From NCBI RefSeq assembly GCF_035818635.1, contig NZ_JAYLLH010000007.1, positions 97,945-161,944 of the forward strand: DNA of 64,000 bases. The letters run 5' to 3'. This document shows positions 27,546 through 35,601 of the stretch, in pieces (the first letter of the stretch is position 1; every line of letters begins with the position of its first letter). A model generated the notes under the pieces. It was not told where the DNA came from, made no database searches, and saw only the letters and a list, made by a program, of their open reading frames with translations. Origin of the DNA: Mesobacterium_A hydrothermale (lineage in GTDB: Bacteria; Pseudomonadota; Alphaproteobacteria; Rhodobacterales; Rhodobacteraceae). The position numbers and the translations under genes are program-made.

Positions 27546-27554
27546 TGTGGATAA
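27546..27554 (-). promoter_or_regulatory. Consensus DnaA box upstream of dnaB
   Basis: TTATCCACA on the minus strand, the exact high-affinity DnaA site, starting 72 bp before the dnaB ATG. The site sequence is certain; binding by DnaA and control of dnaB are inferences. The rest of the gap (27475-27713) shows only a weak GTGAC/GTCAC dyad near 27635. Confidence 0.55.
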
Positions 27555-27713
27555 GATGTGGGTCGGTTTCACCGCTGCATCTTGCCGTGGCAATGCTTGG
27601 TCCGTCAATATCTGGTAGGGCGCGCCGCGGGGTGTGACACTATCGTCACGATCAAGGCTGCATGCCCGATGCGGTGTCAACCGCCGGTGCAGGGCGCTAT
27701 CCGGCCCCCCGGA

Positions 27714-27745
27714 CGAAAAAAGGCAAGCCCGACGGGGGCTTGCCT
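27714..27745 (-). terminator. Intrinsic terminator after pyrE
   Basis: On the minus strand a 10-bp stem AGGCAAGCCC / GGGCTTGCCT with a 5-nt loop runs into TTTTTTCG. It lies about 50 bp after the pyrE stop. Confidence 0.88.
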
Positions 27746-27791
27746 CGTACTCTTGTCGCGCCGCGCGAAAGGCGGGCCGATTCGCCCCGAC

Positions 27792-28472
27792 TCAGCCCTG
27801 TTTGCGGGCCTCCTGCCAGGCGCGCGGCGCCTTCAGGAAGGCCTCGACCTCGGCCAGTGTCTCGGCGCTGAACGCCCCCTGGGCCCGCGCTTCGGCCAGC
27901 ACGTCCCACCAGGTGCACAGGTGGTGCAGCTGCACGCCATGGGCGCCAAGCGTATCGATCGTTTCAGGGAAGATATCGTAGTAGAAGATCACCGCCGTAT
28001 GCCCGCAGGTGGCCCCGGTTTCGCGGATCGCATCGACAAAGGACAGCTTCGAGCCGCCGTCGGTGGTCAGGTCCTCGACCAGCAGCACGCGCTGACCCTC
28101 GGTCATGGCGCCCTCGATCCGGGCGTTGCGGCCGTAGCCCTTGGGCTTCTTGCGGACATAGGTCATCGGCAGCGCCAGGCGTTCCGCCACCATCGCCGCA
28201 AAGGGGATGCCCGCGGTCTCGCCGCCGGCGATGTTGTCGAACGCCTCGAACCCGGCCTCGCGCATCACCGTCACCGCCATGAAATCCATCAGCGTGCTGC
28301 GTATGCGCGGAAACGAGATCAGCTTGCGGCAGTCGATATAGGTGGCCGATGGCAGGCCAGAGGCCAGGATGAACGGATCCTCGGGCCGGAAATTCACCGC
28401 CCCGATCTCCAGCAGCATCCGCGCGGTCAGGCGGGCAATTTCTTCCTTGGCGGGAAAGGCAGAGGGGATCAT
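27792..28472 (-). CDS. pyrE: Orotate phosphoribosyltransferase
   Basis: 226 residues. The PRPP-binding motif VLLVEDLTTDGGS (about residue 130) and the N-terminal SGLPSATYIDCRKLISFPRIR fit PyrE. It makes orotidine monophosphate from orotate and PRPP in pyrimidine synthesis. It lies downstream of pyrC on the same strand but is separated by 137 bp holding a repeat element and hairpin, so the two may have separate transcripts. Confidence 0.95.
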   Translation of the reverse strand: MIPSAFPAKEEIARLTARMLLEIGAVNFRPEDPFILASGLPSATYIDCRKLISFPRIRSTLMDFMAVTVMREAGFEAFDNIAGGETAGIPFAAMVAERLALPMTYVRKKPKGYGRNARIEGAMTEGQRVLLVEDLTTDGGSKLSFVDAIRETGATCGHTAVIFYYDIFPETIDTLGAHGVQLHHLCTWWDVLAEARAQGAFSAETLAEVEAFLKAPRAWQEARKQG

Positions 28473-28546
28473 CGGCAGGCTCCTTTGTCTCGACAGCCCC
28501 GCGCATACGTCAAAAGCCGCCGCTGGAAAAGAGGCGGCGACCTGTT

Positions 28547-28599
28547 CATCATCTTGCTGAAAATATCCCGGGGGGGGGTGCGGGGGGCTGGCCCCCCGC
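28547..28599. repeat. Dispersed intergenic repeat, copy A, with G/C hairpin
   Basis: Core CATCATCTTGCTGAAAATAT then CCCGGGGG, followed by a 9-bp stem GCGGGGGGC / GCCCCCCGC (28580-28599). The same core-plus-hairpin layout is found at 41885-41932 and, inverted, at 40293-40349. It lies between pyrC and pyrE. Confidence 0.75.
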
Positions 28600-28609
28600 G
28601 GCGCAGGCC

Positions 28610-29650
28610 TTACCGCACGATCCGCCAGTGCAGGTCAAAGCCCGGCTGGAACACGGTCACCGGGCTCGACCCCTCGACCTCGATCTTGTCGGGATAGGTG
28701 ACGGGCGCGCCTTTCGCCAGGGTGATCGTGTCCGGGTTCACCGGCAGACGATAGAAGGCCGGACCGTTCAGCGACGCGAAGCGTTCCAGCCGGTCCAGCG
28801 CGCCTGCGCGCTCGAACACCTCGGCCAGGATCGACATCGTGTTGGTGGCGGTGAAACAGCCGGCACAGCCGCAGGCGTGTTCCTTCAGGTGGTCGGGATG
28901 CGGCGCGCTGTCGGTGCCCAGGAAGAAACAGGCCTCGCCGCCGGTTGCGGCGGCGACCAGTGCCTGCCGGTGGTCCTCGCGCTTGGCGACGGGCAGGCAG
29001 TAGTAATGCGGCTTGATCCCACCCACCAGGATGTGGTTGCGGTTGATGACCAGGTGGTGCGTGGTGATCGTCGCGCCCAGGTCGGCCCCGCCCGACCGGG
29101 CATAGTCTGCGCCCTGTTGCGTCGTGATGTGTTCCATCACCACGCGCAGGCCGGGGGTGGCCTGCCGGATCGGGTCCAGAACCCGGTCAATGAACACGGC
29201 CTCGCGGTCGAAGATGTCGATGTCGCTGTCCACCACCTCGCCATGCACACAGAGCGGGCAGCCGATTTCGGCCATGCGCTCCAGCACGGGGCGGACCTTG
29301 TCGAAATTCGTGACCCCGCTGGCGGAATTGGTCGTGGCCCCGGCCGGGTACAGCTTGACCGCGGTGATCAGCCCGCTGGCATGGGCCGCGGCCAGGTCGT
29401 CGGCGTCGGTGTCCTCGGTCAGGTACAGCGTCATCAGCGGCGTGAACCCCGACCCTTCGGGCAGCGCCGCCAGGATCCGGTCGCGATAGGCGGCGGCCTG
29501 CGCGCCGGTCACCACCGGCGGCACGAGGTTCGGCATGATGATGGCGCGTCCGAAATCGCGGGCGGTTTCGGGGGCCACGGCACGCAGCATGGCGCCATCG
29601 CGCAGATGCAGGTGCCAGTCGTCGGGGCGGCGAAGCGTGATCTGGGTCAT
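28610..29650 (-). CDS. pyrC: Dihydroorotase
   Basis: 346 residues, the class II (E. coli PyrC) type. HxH metal site in WHLHLRDG (residues 12-19); VKLYPAGATTNS carries the carboxylated Lys (about 100); further metal His in VMEHITTQ (about 172) and THHLV (about 200); catalytic Asp in LGTDSAPHP (about 248). It cyclises carbamoyl aspartate to dihydroorotate. Normal length. Confidence 0.96.
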   Translation of the reverse strand: MTQITLRRPDDWHLHLRDGAMLRAVAPETARDFGRAIIMPNLVPPVVTGAQAAAYRDRILAALPEGSGFTPLMTLYLTEDTDADDLAAAHASGLITAVKLYPAGATTNSASGVTNFDKVRPVLERMAEIGCPLCVHGEVVDSDIDIFDREAVFIDRVLDPIRQATPGLRVVMEHITTQQGADYARSGGADLGATITTHHLVINRNHILVGGIKPHYYCLPVAKREDHRQALVAAATGGEACFFLGTDSAPHPDHLKEHACGCAGCFTATNTMSILAEVFERAGALDRLERFASLNGPAFYRLPVNPDTITLAKGAPVTYPDKIEVEGSSPVTVFQPGFDLHWRIVR

Positions 29651-29758
29651 GGGCGTGCGTTACCACGAAGCGCGGACAGGGGGCCAGTGCCGATTGAAGC
29701 CAGGGTCCTTATGCGTCACAGTGGCGCCAAAGCGCAGCGACAAGAAGGACCCCGGCGC

Positions 29759-30034
29759 ATGGTGTTCACGATCATCCTATCGGTTCTGGCGGGGTGGGCC
29801 GCGCGGCCCTTGCAGGCGCAGGTGGTGGAACTGCTGCTGCGGGTGATGGACGAGGATCACATGCCCGACCGCGACGGACAGGCGGTGGCTGCTTTCGCCT
29901 TGGTGATGATGCTGGCCGCGCTGGTCTTGGAATTCGCCGGCGGCAGCGCGTCGCCCCTGCTGGTTCTGGTCGGCGGGTTCCTGGGGTATTTTCAGGCAGA
30001 GTTGCGCGAGGCGCTGTTGTCCCGCCGGCGCTGA
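29759..30034 (+). CDS. Small membrane protein, function unknown
   Basis: 91 residues from MVFTIILSVLAGWAAR, AAGGA 9 nt before ATG. One hydrophobic N-terminal segment, then a second hydrophobic region (about residues 47-80) ending in a basic SRRR tail. The frame extends far upstream but only antisense to pyrC, so this internal start was taken. The middle segment DEDHMPDRDGQ is acidic. No family recognised. Monocistronic, convergent with the next gene. Confidence 0.55.
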   Translation: MVFTIILSVLAGWAARPLQAQVVELLLRVMDEDHMPDRDGQAVAAFALVMMLAALVLEFAGGSASPLLVLVGGFLGYFQAELREALLSRRR

Positions 30035-30070
30035 TGCCACGGGTTTGCGCCCGCCCTGGCGCTGTCTGCC

Positions 30071-30976
30071 CTAGCCCTGCCGTTCAAGCCAGGTTCTGAG
30101 CGACGGGATTTCCCACCGGGCCAGCACACTGCGGCACATCACGCGGGCCAGCGCGGCGCGGTTGGTGGCGTCCAGATGCGCCAGCAGCCGCCGCAGATAT
30201 GGCGGGAAGTCGCGCCGGGCCCGCATCATCCGGGCAAAGCCCGTGGCGGTCAGGCGGTCTTCGGCCACGGCTTCCAGCAGGGGGAGCAACACCCCCATCT
30301 TCTCGAGCGACTGGTCCGGCGCCGGGCCAAGAAAGGGGGTGCGCAACCCATGTGCCATGTTGCCGAACAGCGCGGCGTGCATGGCGTCGTGCGGCTCGTG
30401 TGGGTCGAACAGCACCCAAGCCTCTGCCGCCTGTCGCAGGCCGTCGGGGGCAAAGCCATAGCGGCCGCCGAAGGGCAGGCGGCGCATCCGGCGGAGCCGG
30501 GGATCCCAGCCCGCCATACGAGGATCAAGCGTGGCTTGCGGGGCCAACGCCAGAACCCGTGCACCGGGACAGGCGCGGGCATAGGTGCAGGCGGCATAGC
30601 CCCCCGGCCCGGAGCCGTAAAACACCACCCGCTCGAAATCATCAAAGAATGCGTCGCGGCGCAGCTGGTCGAAAAATCCGGCGACCGAGGGCGAGCGGAA
30701 CCACGTATCTCCCTTGCTGACCAGAGTCAGGCTGGACCAGCCGGTGGCACGGCGCAGCCTGAAGCCAAGCGGCGTGCCGCCGGCGCGTTGGATGCGCGGC
30801 AGCGCTTCGAAGGTCACCAGCAGCGTGTCGCGCTGATCCACGAAACAGGCGGCGTGCAGACGTCCCAGCGGTTCATAAAACCCCTGTGCGTCACCCATTG
30901 CCCGGAACCTGTCGCCCCAGACCGCAGGTGACAGGCCCGAAAAGTCGGGCTCTGGTATCTGGCTGTCCTGTTGCAT
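30071..30976 (-). CDS. Alpha/beta-hydrolase-like protein, function unknown
   Basis: 301 residues. The segment VVFYGSGPGGYAACTYA (about residue 115) looks like an alpha/beta-hydrolase nucleophile elbow (GxSxGG), and APQATLDPRMAGWDPR follows a beta strand. I recall relatives in Rhodobacteraceae named 'phosphoadenosine phosphosulfate reductase', but the PAPS-reductase Cys and P-loop are missing, so that name looks wrong. Substrate unknown. Divergent from the ATP-grasp operon. Confidence 0.65.
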   Translation of the reverse strand: MQQDSQIPEPDFSGLSPAVWGDRFRAMGDAQGFYEPLGRLHAACFVDQRDTLLVTFEALPRIQRAGGTPLGFRLRRATGWSSLTLVSKGDTWFRSPSVAGFFDQLRRDAFFDDFERVVFYGSGPGGYAACTYARACPGARVLALAPQATLDPRMAGWDPRLRRMRRLPFGGRYGFAPDGLRQAAEAWVLFDPHEPHDAMHAALFGNMAHGLRTPFLGPAPDQSLEKMGVLLPLLEAVAEDRLTATGFARMMRARRDFPPYLRRLLAHLDATNRAALARVMCRSVLARWEIPSLRTWLERQG

Positions 30977-31008
30977 CGCACTTCCTTGGGGGAATGGTTG
31001 ACGCAGCT

Positions 31009-31038
31009 AATATAGGTCCCGTCGCGGCGGATTCCCAA
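31009..31038 (-). promoter_or_regulatory. Candidate sigma-70 promoter for the hydrolase-like gene
   Basis: TTGGGA, 18-bp spacer, TATATT on the minus strand, about 32 bp before the start at 30976. Matches are 4 and 5 of 6. The 232-bp gap to 31208 also must hold the promoter of the ATP-grasp operon, which I could not place. Confidence 0.35.
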
Positions 31039-31208
31039 CCTGTCCTTGCAACCGGCGCGCGGAAGGCGCAACCGGGGACAGCCGTGGCGATTCCCCTGTC
31101 GCCCACGGATTGGGCACAAGATGCGGCATGTGGGCACTTATTTGCAAACCGTCGCTTGCCTCCGGCGCGCGGGTGGGCAAGGCTGGTACAGGGTTTGGAC
31201 TGGGGAAC

Positions 31209-32627
31209 ATGACGGATTTCTTTGACGAAATGTGGGAAGGCGAGGGCGCGCTTCGGACGCCCTATGCAGGGTACGGGCGCTGGTTCGAAGGCGAAGACCA
31301 CGCCCGATTGCGCCGCAAGCAGCGCGAGGCCGACGACGTGTTCCGCCTGACCGGCATCACGTTCAATGTCTACGGTCAGGCCGCCGCCGAAGAACGGCTG
31401 ATCCCGTTCGACATTATCCCCCGCATCATTTCGGGCCGGGAATGGGCCTTGCTGAGCAAGGGGATCGAACAGCGGGTCCGCGCGATCAACGCGTTCCTCT
31501 ATGACATCTACCACCGACAGGAGATCATCCGCGCCGGGCGTATCCCGGCAGAGATGATCGCCAAGAACGAAGCCTTCCTGCCGCAGATGCTGGGCGTGAA
31601 TCCGCCGGGGGGGGTCTATACCCATATCGTCGGCATCGATCTTGTGCGCACCGGACCAGAGGAATTCTTCGTTCTGGAGGACAACGCCCGCACCCCCAGC
31701 GGTGTCAGCTACATGCTGGAAAACCGCGAAACCATGTTGCAGATGTTCCCCGAACTCTTCAGCGCGAACCGCGTGCAGCCGGTCAGCCAGTACCCTGCCA
31801 GCCTGCACCGGTCGCTGGCGGCCAGCGCCCCTTCGGGCTGCGACGGGCCGCCCACGGTGGCGGTGCTGACGCCGGGGATCTTCAACTCGGCCTATTTCGA
31901 ACATTCGTTCCTCGCCGACCAGATGGGCGTCGAACTGGTCGAGGGCAACGACCTGCGGGTTTTTGACGGCAAGGTGCAGATGCGCACGACGCAAGGTTAC
32001 AAACCCATCGACGTGCTGTATCGCCGCGTCGACGACGATTTTCTTGATCCGCTGAACTTCAATCCCGACAGCGCGTTGGGCGTGCCGGGGATCATGGATG
32101 TTTATCGCGCGGGCAAGATCACCATCGCCAACGCGCCGGGCACCGGGATCGCCGACGACAAGGCGATCTACAGCTACATGCCGGACATCGTCGAATTCTA
32201 CACCGGTGAAAAGCCGCTGCTGCCGAACGTGCAGACCTGGCGCTGTTCCGATCCGGAGTCGCTGGCCTATGTCCTCGACAACCTTGCCGAGCTGGTGGTG
32301 AAAGAAGTCCACGGCTCTGGCGGCTACGGCATGCTGATCGGACCGACCGCAACCAAGAAGGACATCGCCGAATTCCGCAAGAAGCTTGAGGCGCGGCCGG
32401 GCAACTACATCGCCCAACCGACGCTGAGCCTGTCGACCGTTCCGATCTTCACCAAGGCCGGGCTGGCGCCGCGTCACGTCGATCTGCGGCCCTTCGTGCT
32501 GGTCTCTCCGGAAGGGATCAACATCACGCCGGGCGGGCTGACCCGCGTGGCGCTGAAGAAGGGCTCGCTCGTGGTGAACTCGTCGCAGGGCGGCGGCACC
32601 AAGGACACCTGGGTTCTGGAGGATTAA
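31209..32627 (+). CDS. Circularly permuted ATP-grasp type 2 protein, first gene of the Anbu operon
   Basis: 472 residues from MTDFFDEMW. Matches the CP-ATP-grasp_2 family: PFDIIPRIISGREWALLSKGIEQRVRAIN split at the start, FFVLEDNARTPSGVSYMLENR (about 160) and VVKEVHGSGGYGMLIGP (about 365), then the VLVSPEGINITPGGLTRVAL tail. ATP-grasp enzymes ligate carboxylates to amines through acyl phosphates, so a peptide-bond-forming role is predicted. Family members occur with alpha-E and transglutaminase genes, as here. It is followed by the next gene after 3 bp. Confidence 0.88.
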   Translation: MTDFFDEMWEGEGALRTPYAGYGRWFEGEDHARLRRKQREADDVFRLTGITFNVYGQAAAEERLIPFDIIPRIISGREWALLSKGIEQRVRAINAFLYDIYHRQEIIRAGRIPAEMIAKNEAFLPQMLGVNPPGGVYTHIVGIDLVRTGPEEFFVLEDNARTPSGVSYMLENRETMLQMFPELFSANRVQPVSQYPASLHRSLAASAPSGCDGPPTVAVLTPGIFNSAYFEHSFLADQMGVELVEGNDLRVFDGKVQMRTTQGYKPIDVLYRRVDDDFLDPLNFNPDSALGVPGIMDVYRAGKITIANAPGTGIADDKAIYSYMPDIVEFYTGEKPLLPNVQTWRCSDPESLAYVLDNLAELVVKEVHGSGGYGMLIGPTATKKDIAEFRKKLEARPGNYIAQPTLSLSTVPIFTKAGLAPRHVDLRPFVLVSPEGINITPGGLTRVALKKGSLVVNSSQGGGTKDTWVLED

Positions 32628-32630
32628 GGC

Positions 32631-33572
32631 ATGCTGGGAAAAACCGCTGGCGGCCTGTTCTGGATGTACCGCCAACTTGAACGCGCCGAAAACACTGTTC
32701 GCATGATCGACACCGGCCAGCGCATCGCCCTGACCCGGCTGCGCGGCGCGGATGACGAATGGGGTTCGGTGCTGCAATCGGCGGGCGTCTATGCCGGCTA
32801 CATGGAAAAGCACGGCGAACTGCGCAAGGATCTGGCGATCGACTGGATGCTGCGCGACCGCGACAACCCGTCGTCGATCTTTTCGTCGATTGCCCAGGCG
32901 CGGATGAACGCGCGGCTGGTCCGCACCGCCCTGACCCACGAGGTCTGGGAGGCGATGAACGGCTGCTACATGCGCGCAAAGGACCTGCTGTCGCGCAAGA
33001 TCAACGAACGCGACCTGCCGGCGGTTCTGTCGACCATGCGCCAGCGGACCGGGCTGGTGCGCGGGGCGACCCATGGCACGATGCTGCGCAATGACATCTA
33101 CGATTTCGCCCGGATCGGCACCTTTATCGAACGGTCCGACAACACCGCGCGGATCCTCGATGTGAAATACTACGTGCTGCTGCCCACCACCTTTGCGGTG
33201 GGCTCGCGGTTGGACAACGTGCAATGGGAATCCATCCTGAGGTCGATGGGATCGGAAGGCGGTTACCGGATGATCCACGGGCAGGAGGCGCGGCCGCGCG
33301 ACATCGCCCATTTCCTGATCCTTGACCGGCGGATGCCGCGCAGCCTGAGCTTTTGCGCGCACAAGCTGCGTGACAACCTGGGATATATCGCCAAGGACTA
33401 TGGTCAGACCCCCGAAAGCTTCACGTTGGCCGAGAAGCTGTGCCGGCGGTTCATGTCGCACGACATCGACGCGATCTTCGACTATGGTCTGCACGAATAT
33501 ATCGAAGACATCCTGATTTCCTTGGCCAGCCTCAGCCGCCAGATCGAAATCGACTATCGGTTCTATGAGTAA
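32631..33572 (+). CDS. Alpha-E domain protein
   Basis: 313 residues, almost entirely helical, starting MLGKTAGGLFWMYRQLERAENTVR across the join of the first two helices. The repeated pattern FWMYRQLERAENTVRMI and FARIGTFIERSDNTARILDVKYY is the diagnostic signature of the alpha-E family. It has no known catalytic activity and accompanies circularly permuted ATP-grasp proteins, perhaps as a partner or substrate holder. Separated by 3 bp on each side, so it belongs to one operon with its neighbours. Confidence 0.9.
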   Translation: MLGKTAGGLFWMYRQLERAENTVRMIDTGQRIALTRLRGADDEWGSVLQSAGVYAGYMEKHGELRKDLAIDWMLRDRDNPSSIFSSIAQARMNARLVRTALTHEVWEAMNGCYMRAKDLLSRKINERDLPAVLSTMRQRTGLVRGATHGTMLRNDIYDFARIGTFIERSDNTARILDVKYYVLLPTTFAVGSRLDNVQWESILRSMGSEGGYRMIHGQEARPRDIAHFLILDRRMPRSLSFCAHKLRDNLGYIAKDYGQTPESFTLAEKLCRRFMSHDIDAIFDYGLHEYIEDILISLASLSRQIEIDYRFYE

Positions 33573-33575
33573 GCC

Positions 33576-34373
33576 ATGCGCCTGAAGATCATCCATACCA
33601 CCCGCTATGAATTCGACGCGCCGGTGCCCTACGGTCTGCAACAGTTGCGCAAGACCCCGAAATCCTATCGCGCGCAGAATATCATCAACTGGCAGACGAC
33701 GGTCACCGGCGGCATCAAGGAGCTGGAGTTCGAAGACCAGCACCGCAACACCGTCGACCTGATCAGCTTTGCGACCGGCACCACCGAGCTGGTCATCCGC
33801 AACGAGGGAGAGGTCGAACTGACCGACACTCACGGCGTGGTTGGCCCGCACGAAGGCGCGGTGCCGCTGTGGCTGTTCGACCGCCAGACGCCGCTGACCC
33901 GTCCGGGCAAGGGCGTGCGCGAATTGATCAAGCAGGTTGGCGGCGACACCGAACTGGACCGTCTGCACACCCTGTCTGCGGTGATCGGTGCTGCGGTGAC
34001 CTATGACAAGGGCAAGACAGAAACGGGCTGCACCGCCGAAGAGGCGATCGAGCTGGGCCATGGCGTTTGCCAGGATCACGCGCATGTTTTCATCGCCTGC
34101 GCCCGGCAGATGGGCTTTCCCGCGCGCTATGTCTCGGGCTACCTGATGATGGACGACACGGTCGAACAGGATGCAATGCACGCCTGGGTTGAGGCCTATG
34201 TCAGCGCGCTGGGCTGGGTCGGGTTCGACGTGTCGAACGGCATGTCACCGGACCGGCGCTATGTCCGCGTCGCCACGGGACTTGACTATTCAGAGGCGGC
34301 GCCTGTACGGGGCACAACACTTGGGGGCGCTGGCGAGAACCTTACAGTCTCGGTTCAGGTCGCGCAGCAGTAG
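33576..34373 (+). CDS. Transglutaminase-like cysteine protease of the Anbu operon
   Basis: 265 residues. An N-terminal beta domain (MRLKIIHTTRYEFDAPV) is followed by a transglutaminase/protease core with the triad Cys in GVCQDHAHVF (about residue 161), His in HAWVEAYV (about 202) and Asp in GWVGFDVSNG (about 218). In bacteria these domains act mostly as cysteine peptidases or amidases. With the ATP-grasp and alpha-E neighbours it could remove or process a conjugated peptide. Cytosolic: no signal peptide is visible. Confidence 0.88.
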   Translation: MRLKIIHTTRYEFDAPVPYGLQQLRKTPKSYRAQNIINWQTTVTGGIKELEFEDQHRNTVDLISFATGTTELVIRNEGEVELTDTHGVVGPHEGAVPLWLFDRQTPLTRPGKGVRELIKQVGGDTELDRLHTLSAVIGAAVTYDKGKTETGCTAEEAIELGHGVCQDHAHVFIACARQMGFPARYVSGYLMMDDTVEQDAMHAWVEAYVSALGWVGFDVSNGMSPDRRYVRVATGLDYSEAAPVRGTTLGGAGENLTVSVQVAQQ

Positions 34374-34385
34374 GAAACAGGCAGT

Positions 34386-35117
34386 ATGACGTATTGTGTG
34401 GGAATGCGGCTGGACCGCGGTCTTGTCTTCATGTCCGACACCCGGACCAACGCGGGCGTCGACAATATTTCCACCTTCCGCAAGATGCACACCTGGGAAG
34501 TGCAGGGCGACCGCACCATCGTGTTGATGTCGGCAGGCAACCTGGCCACCACCCAGGCGGTGGTCAGCCTGCTGGAGGAACGGTCCAAAGCGCCGGGGGA
34601 CCGGAACCCGTCGATCCTGGAAGCGCCGTCGATGTTCCAGATCGCCCGCGAGGTGGCCGCCACCTTGCGTGAAGTCATCGGCGAACATGCCGAAGGCGGG
34701 ATGCGTGCCGACAGCGCCTTTAACGCAACGCTGATCCTGGGCGGGCAGGTCAAAGGCTCTGCGCCGCGCCTGTTCCTGATCTATCCCGAAGGCAATTTTA
34801 TCGAGGCCGGGGCAGATACGCCATTCTTCCAGATCGGGGAAACCAAGTATGGTCGCCCGATCCTTGTCCGTGCGTTTGACCCGAAGATGAGCTTTGAAGC
34901 GGCGGTGAAACTCTTGATGGTCAGCTTTGACTCGACCATCAAGGCCAACCTGTCCGTGGGGCTGCCGCTGGACCTGCAACTTTACGAAGCCGACAGTTTC
35001 AAACTGGGCCTGTCGCGCCGCGTGGCACCCGATGATGCCTATTATCAGACGATCTCGAACGGCTGGGGGGAGGCGCTGAAACTGGCCTTTGACAGCCTGC
35101 CCGACATCGTGCTCTAG
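34386..35117 (+). CDS. Anbu (proteasome-type peptidase, ancestral beta-subunit-like)
   Basis: 243 residues. MTYCVGMRLDRGLVFMSDTRTNAGVD is the Anbu N-terminus, split here by the Ntn fold's first strands: removal of Met exposes Thr2 as nucleophile. SDTRTN and ILGGQ segments follow the proteasome beta fold. It differs from HslV in length (about 175) and motif. Anbu proteins form ring-like assemblies, but their substrate and any unfoldase partner are not established. No ATPase gene (HslU/Clp type) is adjacent. Last gene of the four-gene operon, 12 bp after the transglutaminase gene. Confidence 0.9.
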   Translation: MTYCVGMRLDRGLVFMSDTRTNAGVDNISTFRKMHTWEVQGDRTIVLMSAGNLATTQAVVSLLEERSKAPGDRNPSILEAPSMFQIAREVAATLREVIGEHAEGGMRADSAFNATLILGGQVKGSAPRLFLIYPEGNFIEAGADTPFFQIGETKYGRPILVRAFDPKMSFEAAVKLLMVSFDSTIKANLSVGLPLDLQLYEADSFKLGLSRRVAPDDAYYQTISNGWGEALKLAFDSLPDIVL

Positions 35118-35120
35118 GCG

Positions 35121-35534
35121 TCACTTCTTCGACAGCGGCACGCCGAACAGTTCCATCCGGTGACCTTCCAGCCGATACCCCAGCTTTTCGGCGATCTTTT
35201 CCTGAAGCGCCTCGATCTCGGGGTCGAGGAATTCGATCACCTCGCCTGTGGTCAGGTCGATCAGGTGGTCGTGATGGTCGCGGTCGGCATCTTCATAGCG
35301 CGCCCGCCCGTCGCCGAATTCCAGCCGGTCCAGGATGCCGGATTCCTCGAACAGCTTGACCGTGCGATAGACCGTGGCAATGGAAATGCCGGGGTCGATC
35401 CTGGACGCGCGGGCATACAGTTCCTCGACATCGGGATGATCGCTCGACGATTCGAGCACCGCCGCGATGGTGCGGCGCTGTTCGGTCATGCGCAGCCCCT
35501 GCGCGGCGCAGCGGTCGATGATGCTGTCGGTCAT
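35121..35534 (-). CDS. Fur-family metal-responsive repressor
   Basis: 137 residues from MTDSIIDRCAAQGLRMTEQRR. The winged helix with ISIATVYRTVKLFEESGIL (about 50-68) is followed by the metal-binding HHDHLI (about 89). It lacks the CxxC zinc pairs of classical Fur. The overall form is that of alphaproteobacterial Fur/Mur, which senses manganese or iron; Irr is less likely but not excluded. Its stop converges 3 bp from the Anbu stop. Confidence 0.85.
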   Translation of the reverse strand: MTDSIIDRCAAQGLRMTEQRRTIAAVLESSSDHPDVEELYARASRIDPGISIATVYRTVKLFEESGILDRLEFGDGRARYEDADRDHHDHLIDLTTGEVIEFLDPEIEALQEKIAEKLGYRLEGHRMELFGVPLSKK

Positions 35535-35601
35535 GCCAGCCCCTGATTTGCCTGTCGGTCCCGGTTTAACCGCGGATGGGGGGCAAGGCCAAGACCACAG
35601 A

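Noticed and set aside
30071..30976. Phosphoadenosine phosphosulfate reductase
   Set aside because: I recall this name for relatives, but the PAPS-reductase catalytic Cys motif and PP-loop are absent; an alpha/beta-hydrolase elbow is visible instead.
30891..34181. 1096-residue open frame on the minus strand opposite the Anbu operon
   Set aside because: It is antisense to four genes with clear family motifs. Long antisense frames are common in high-GC DNA. The translation is His/Arg/Gly/Val-rich with no domain.
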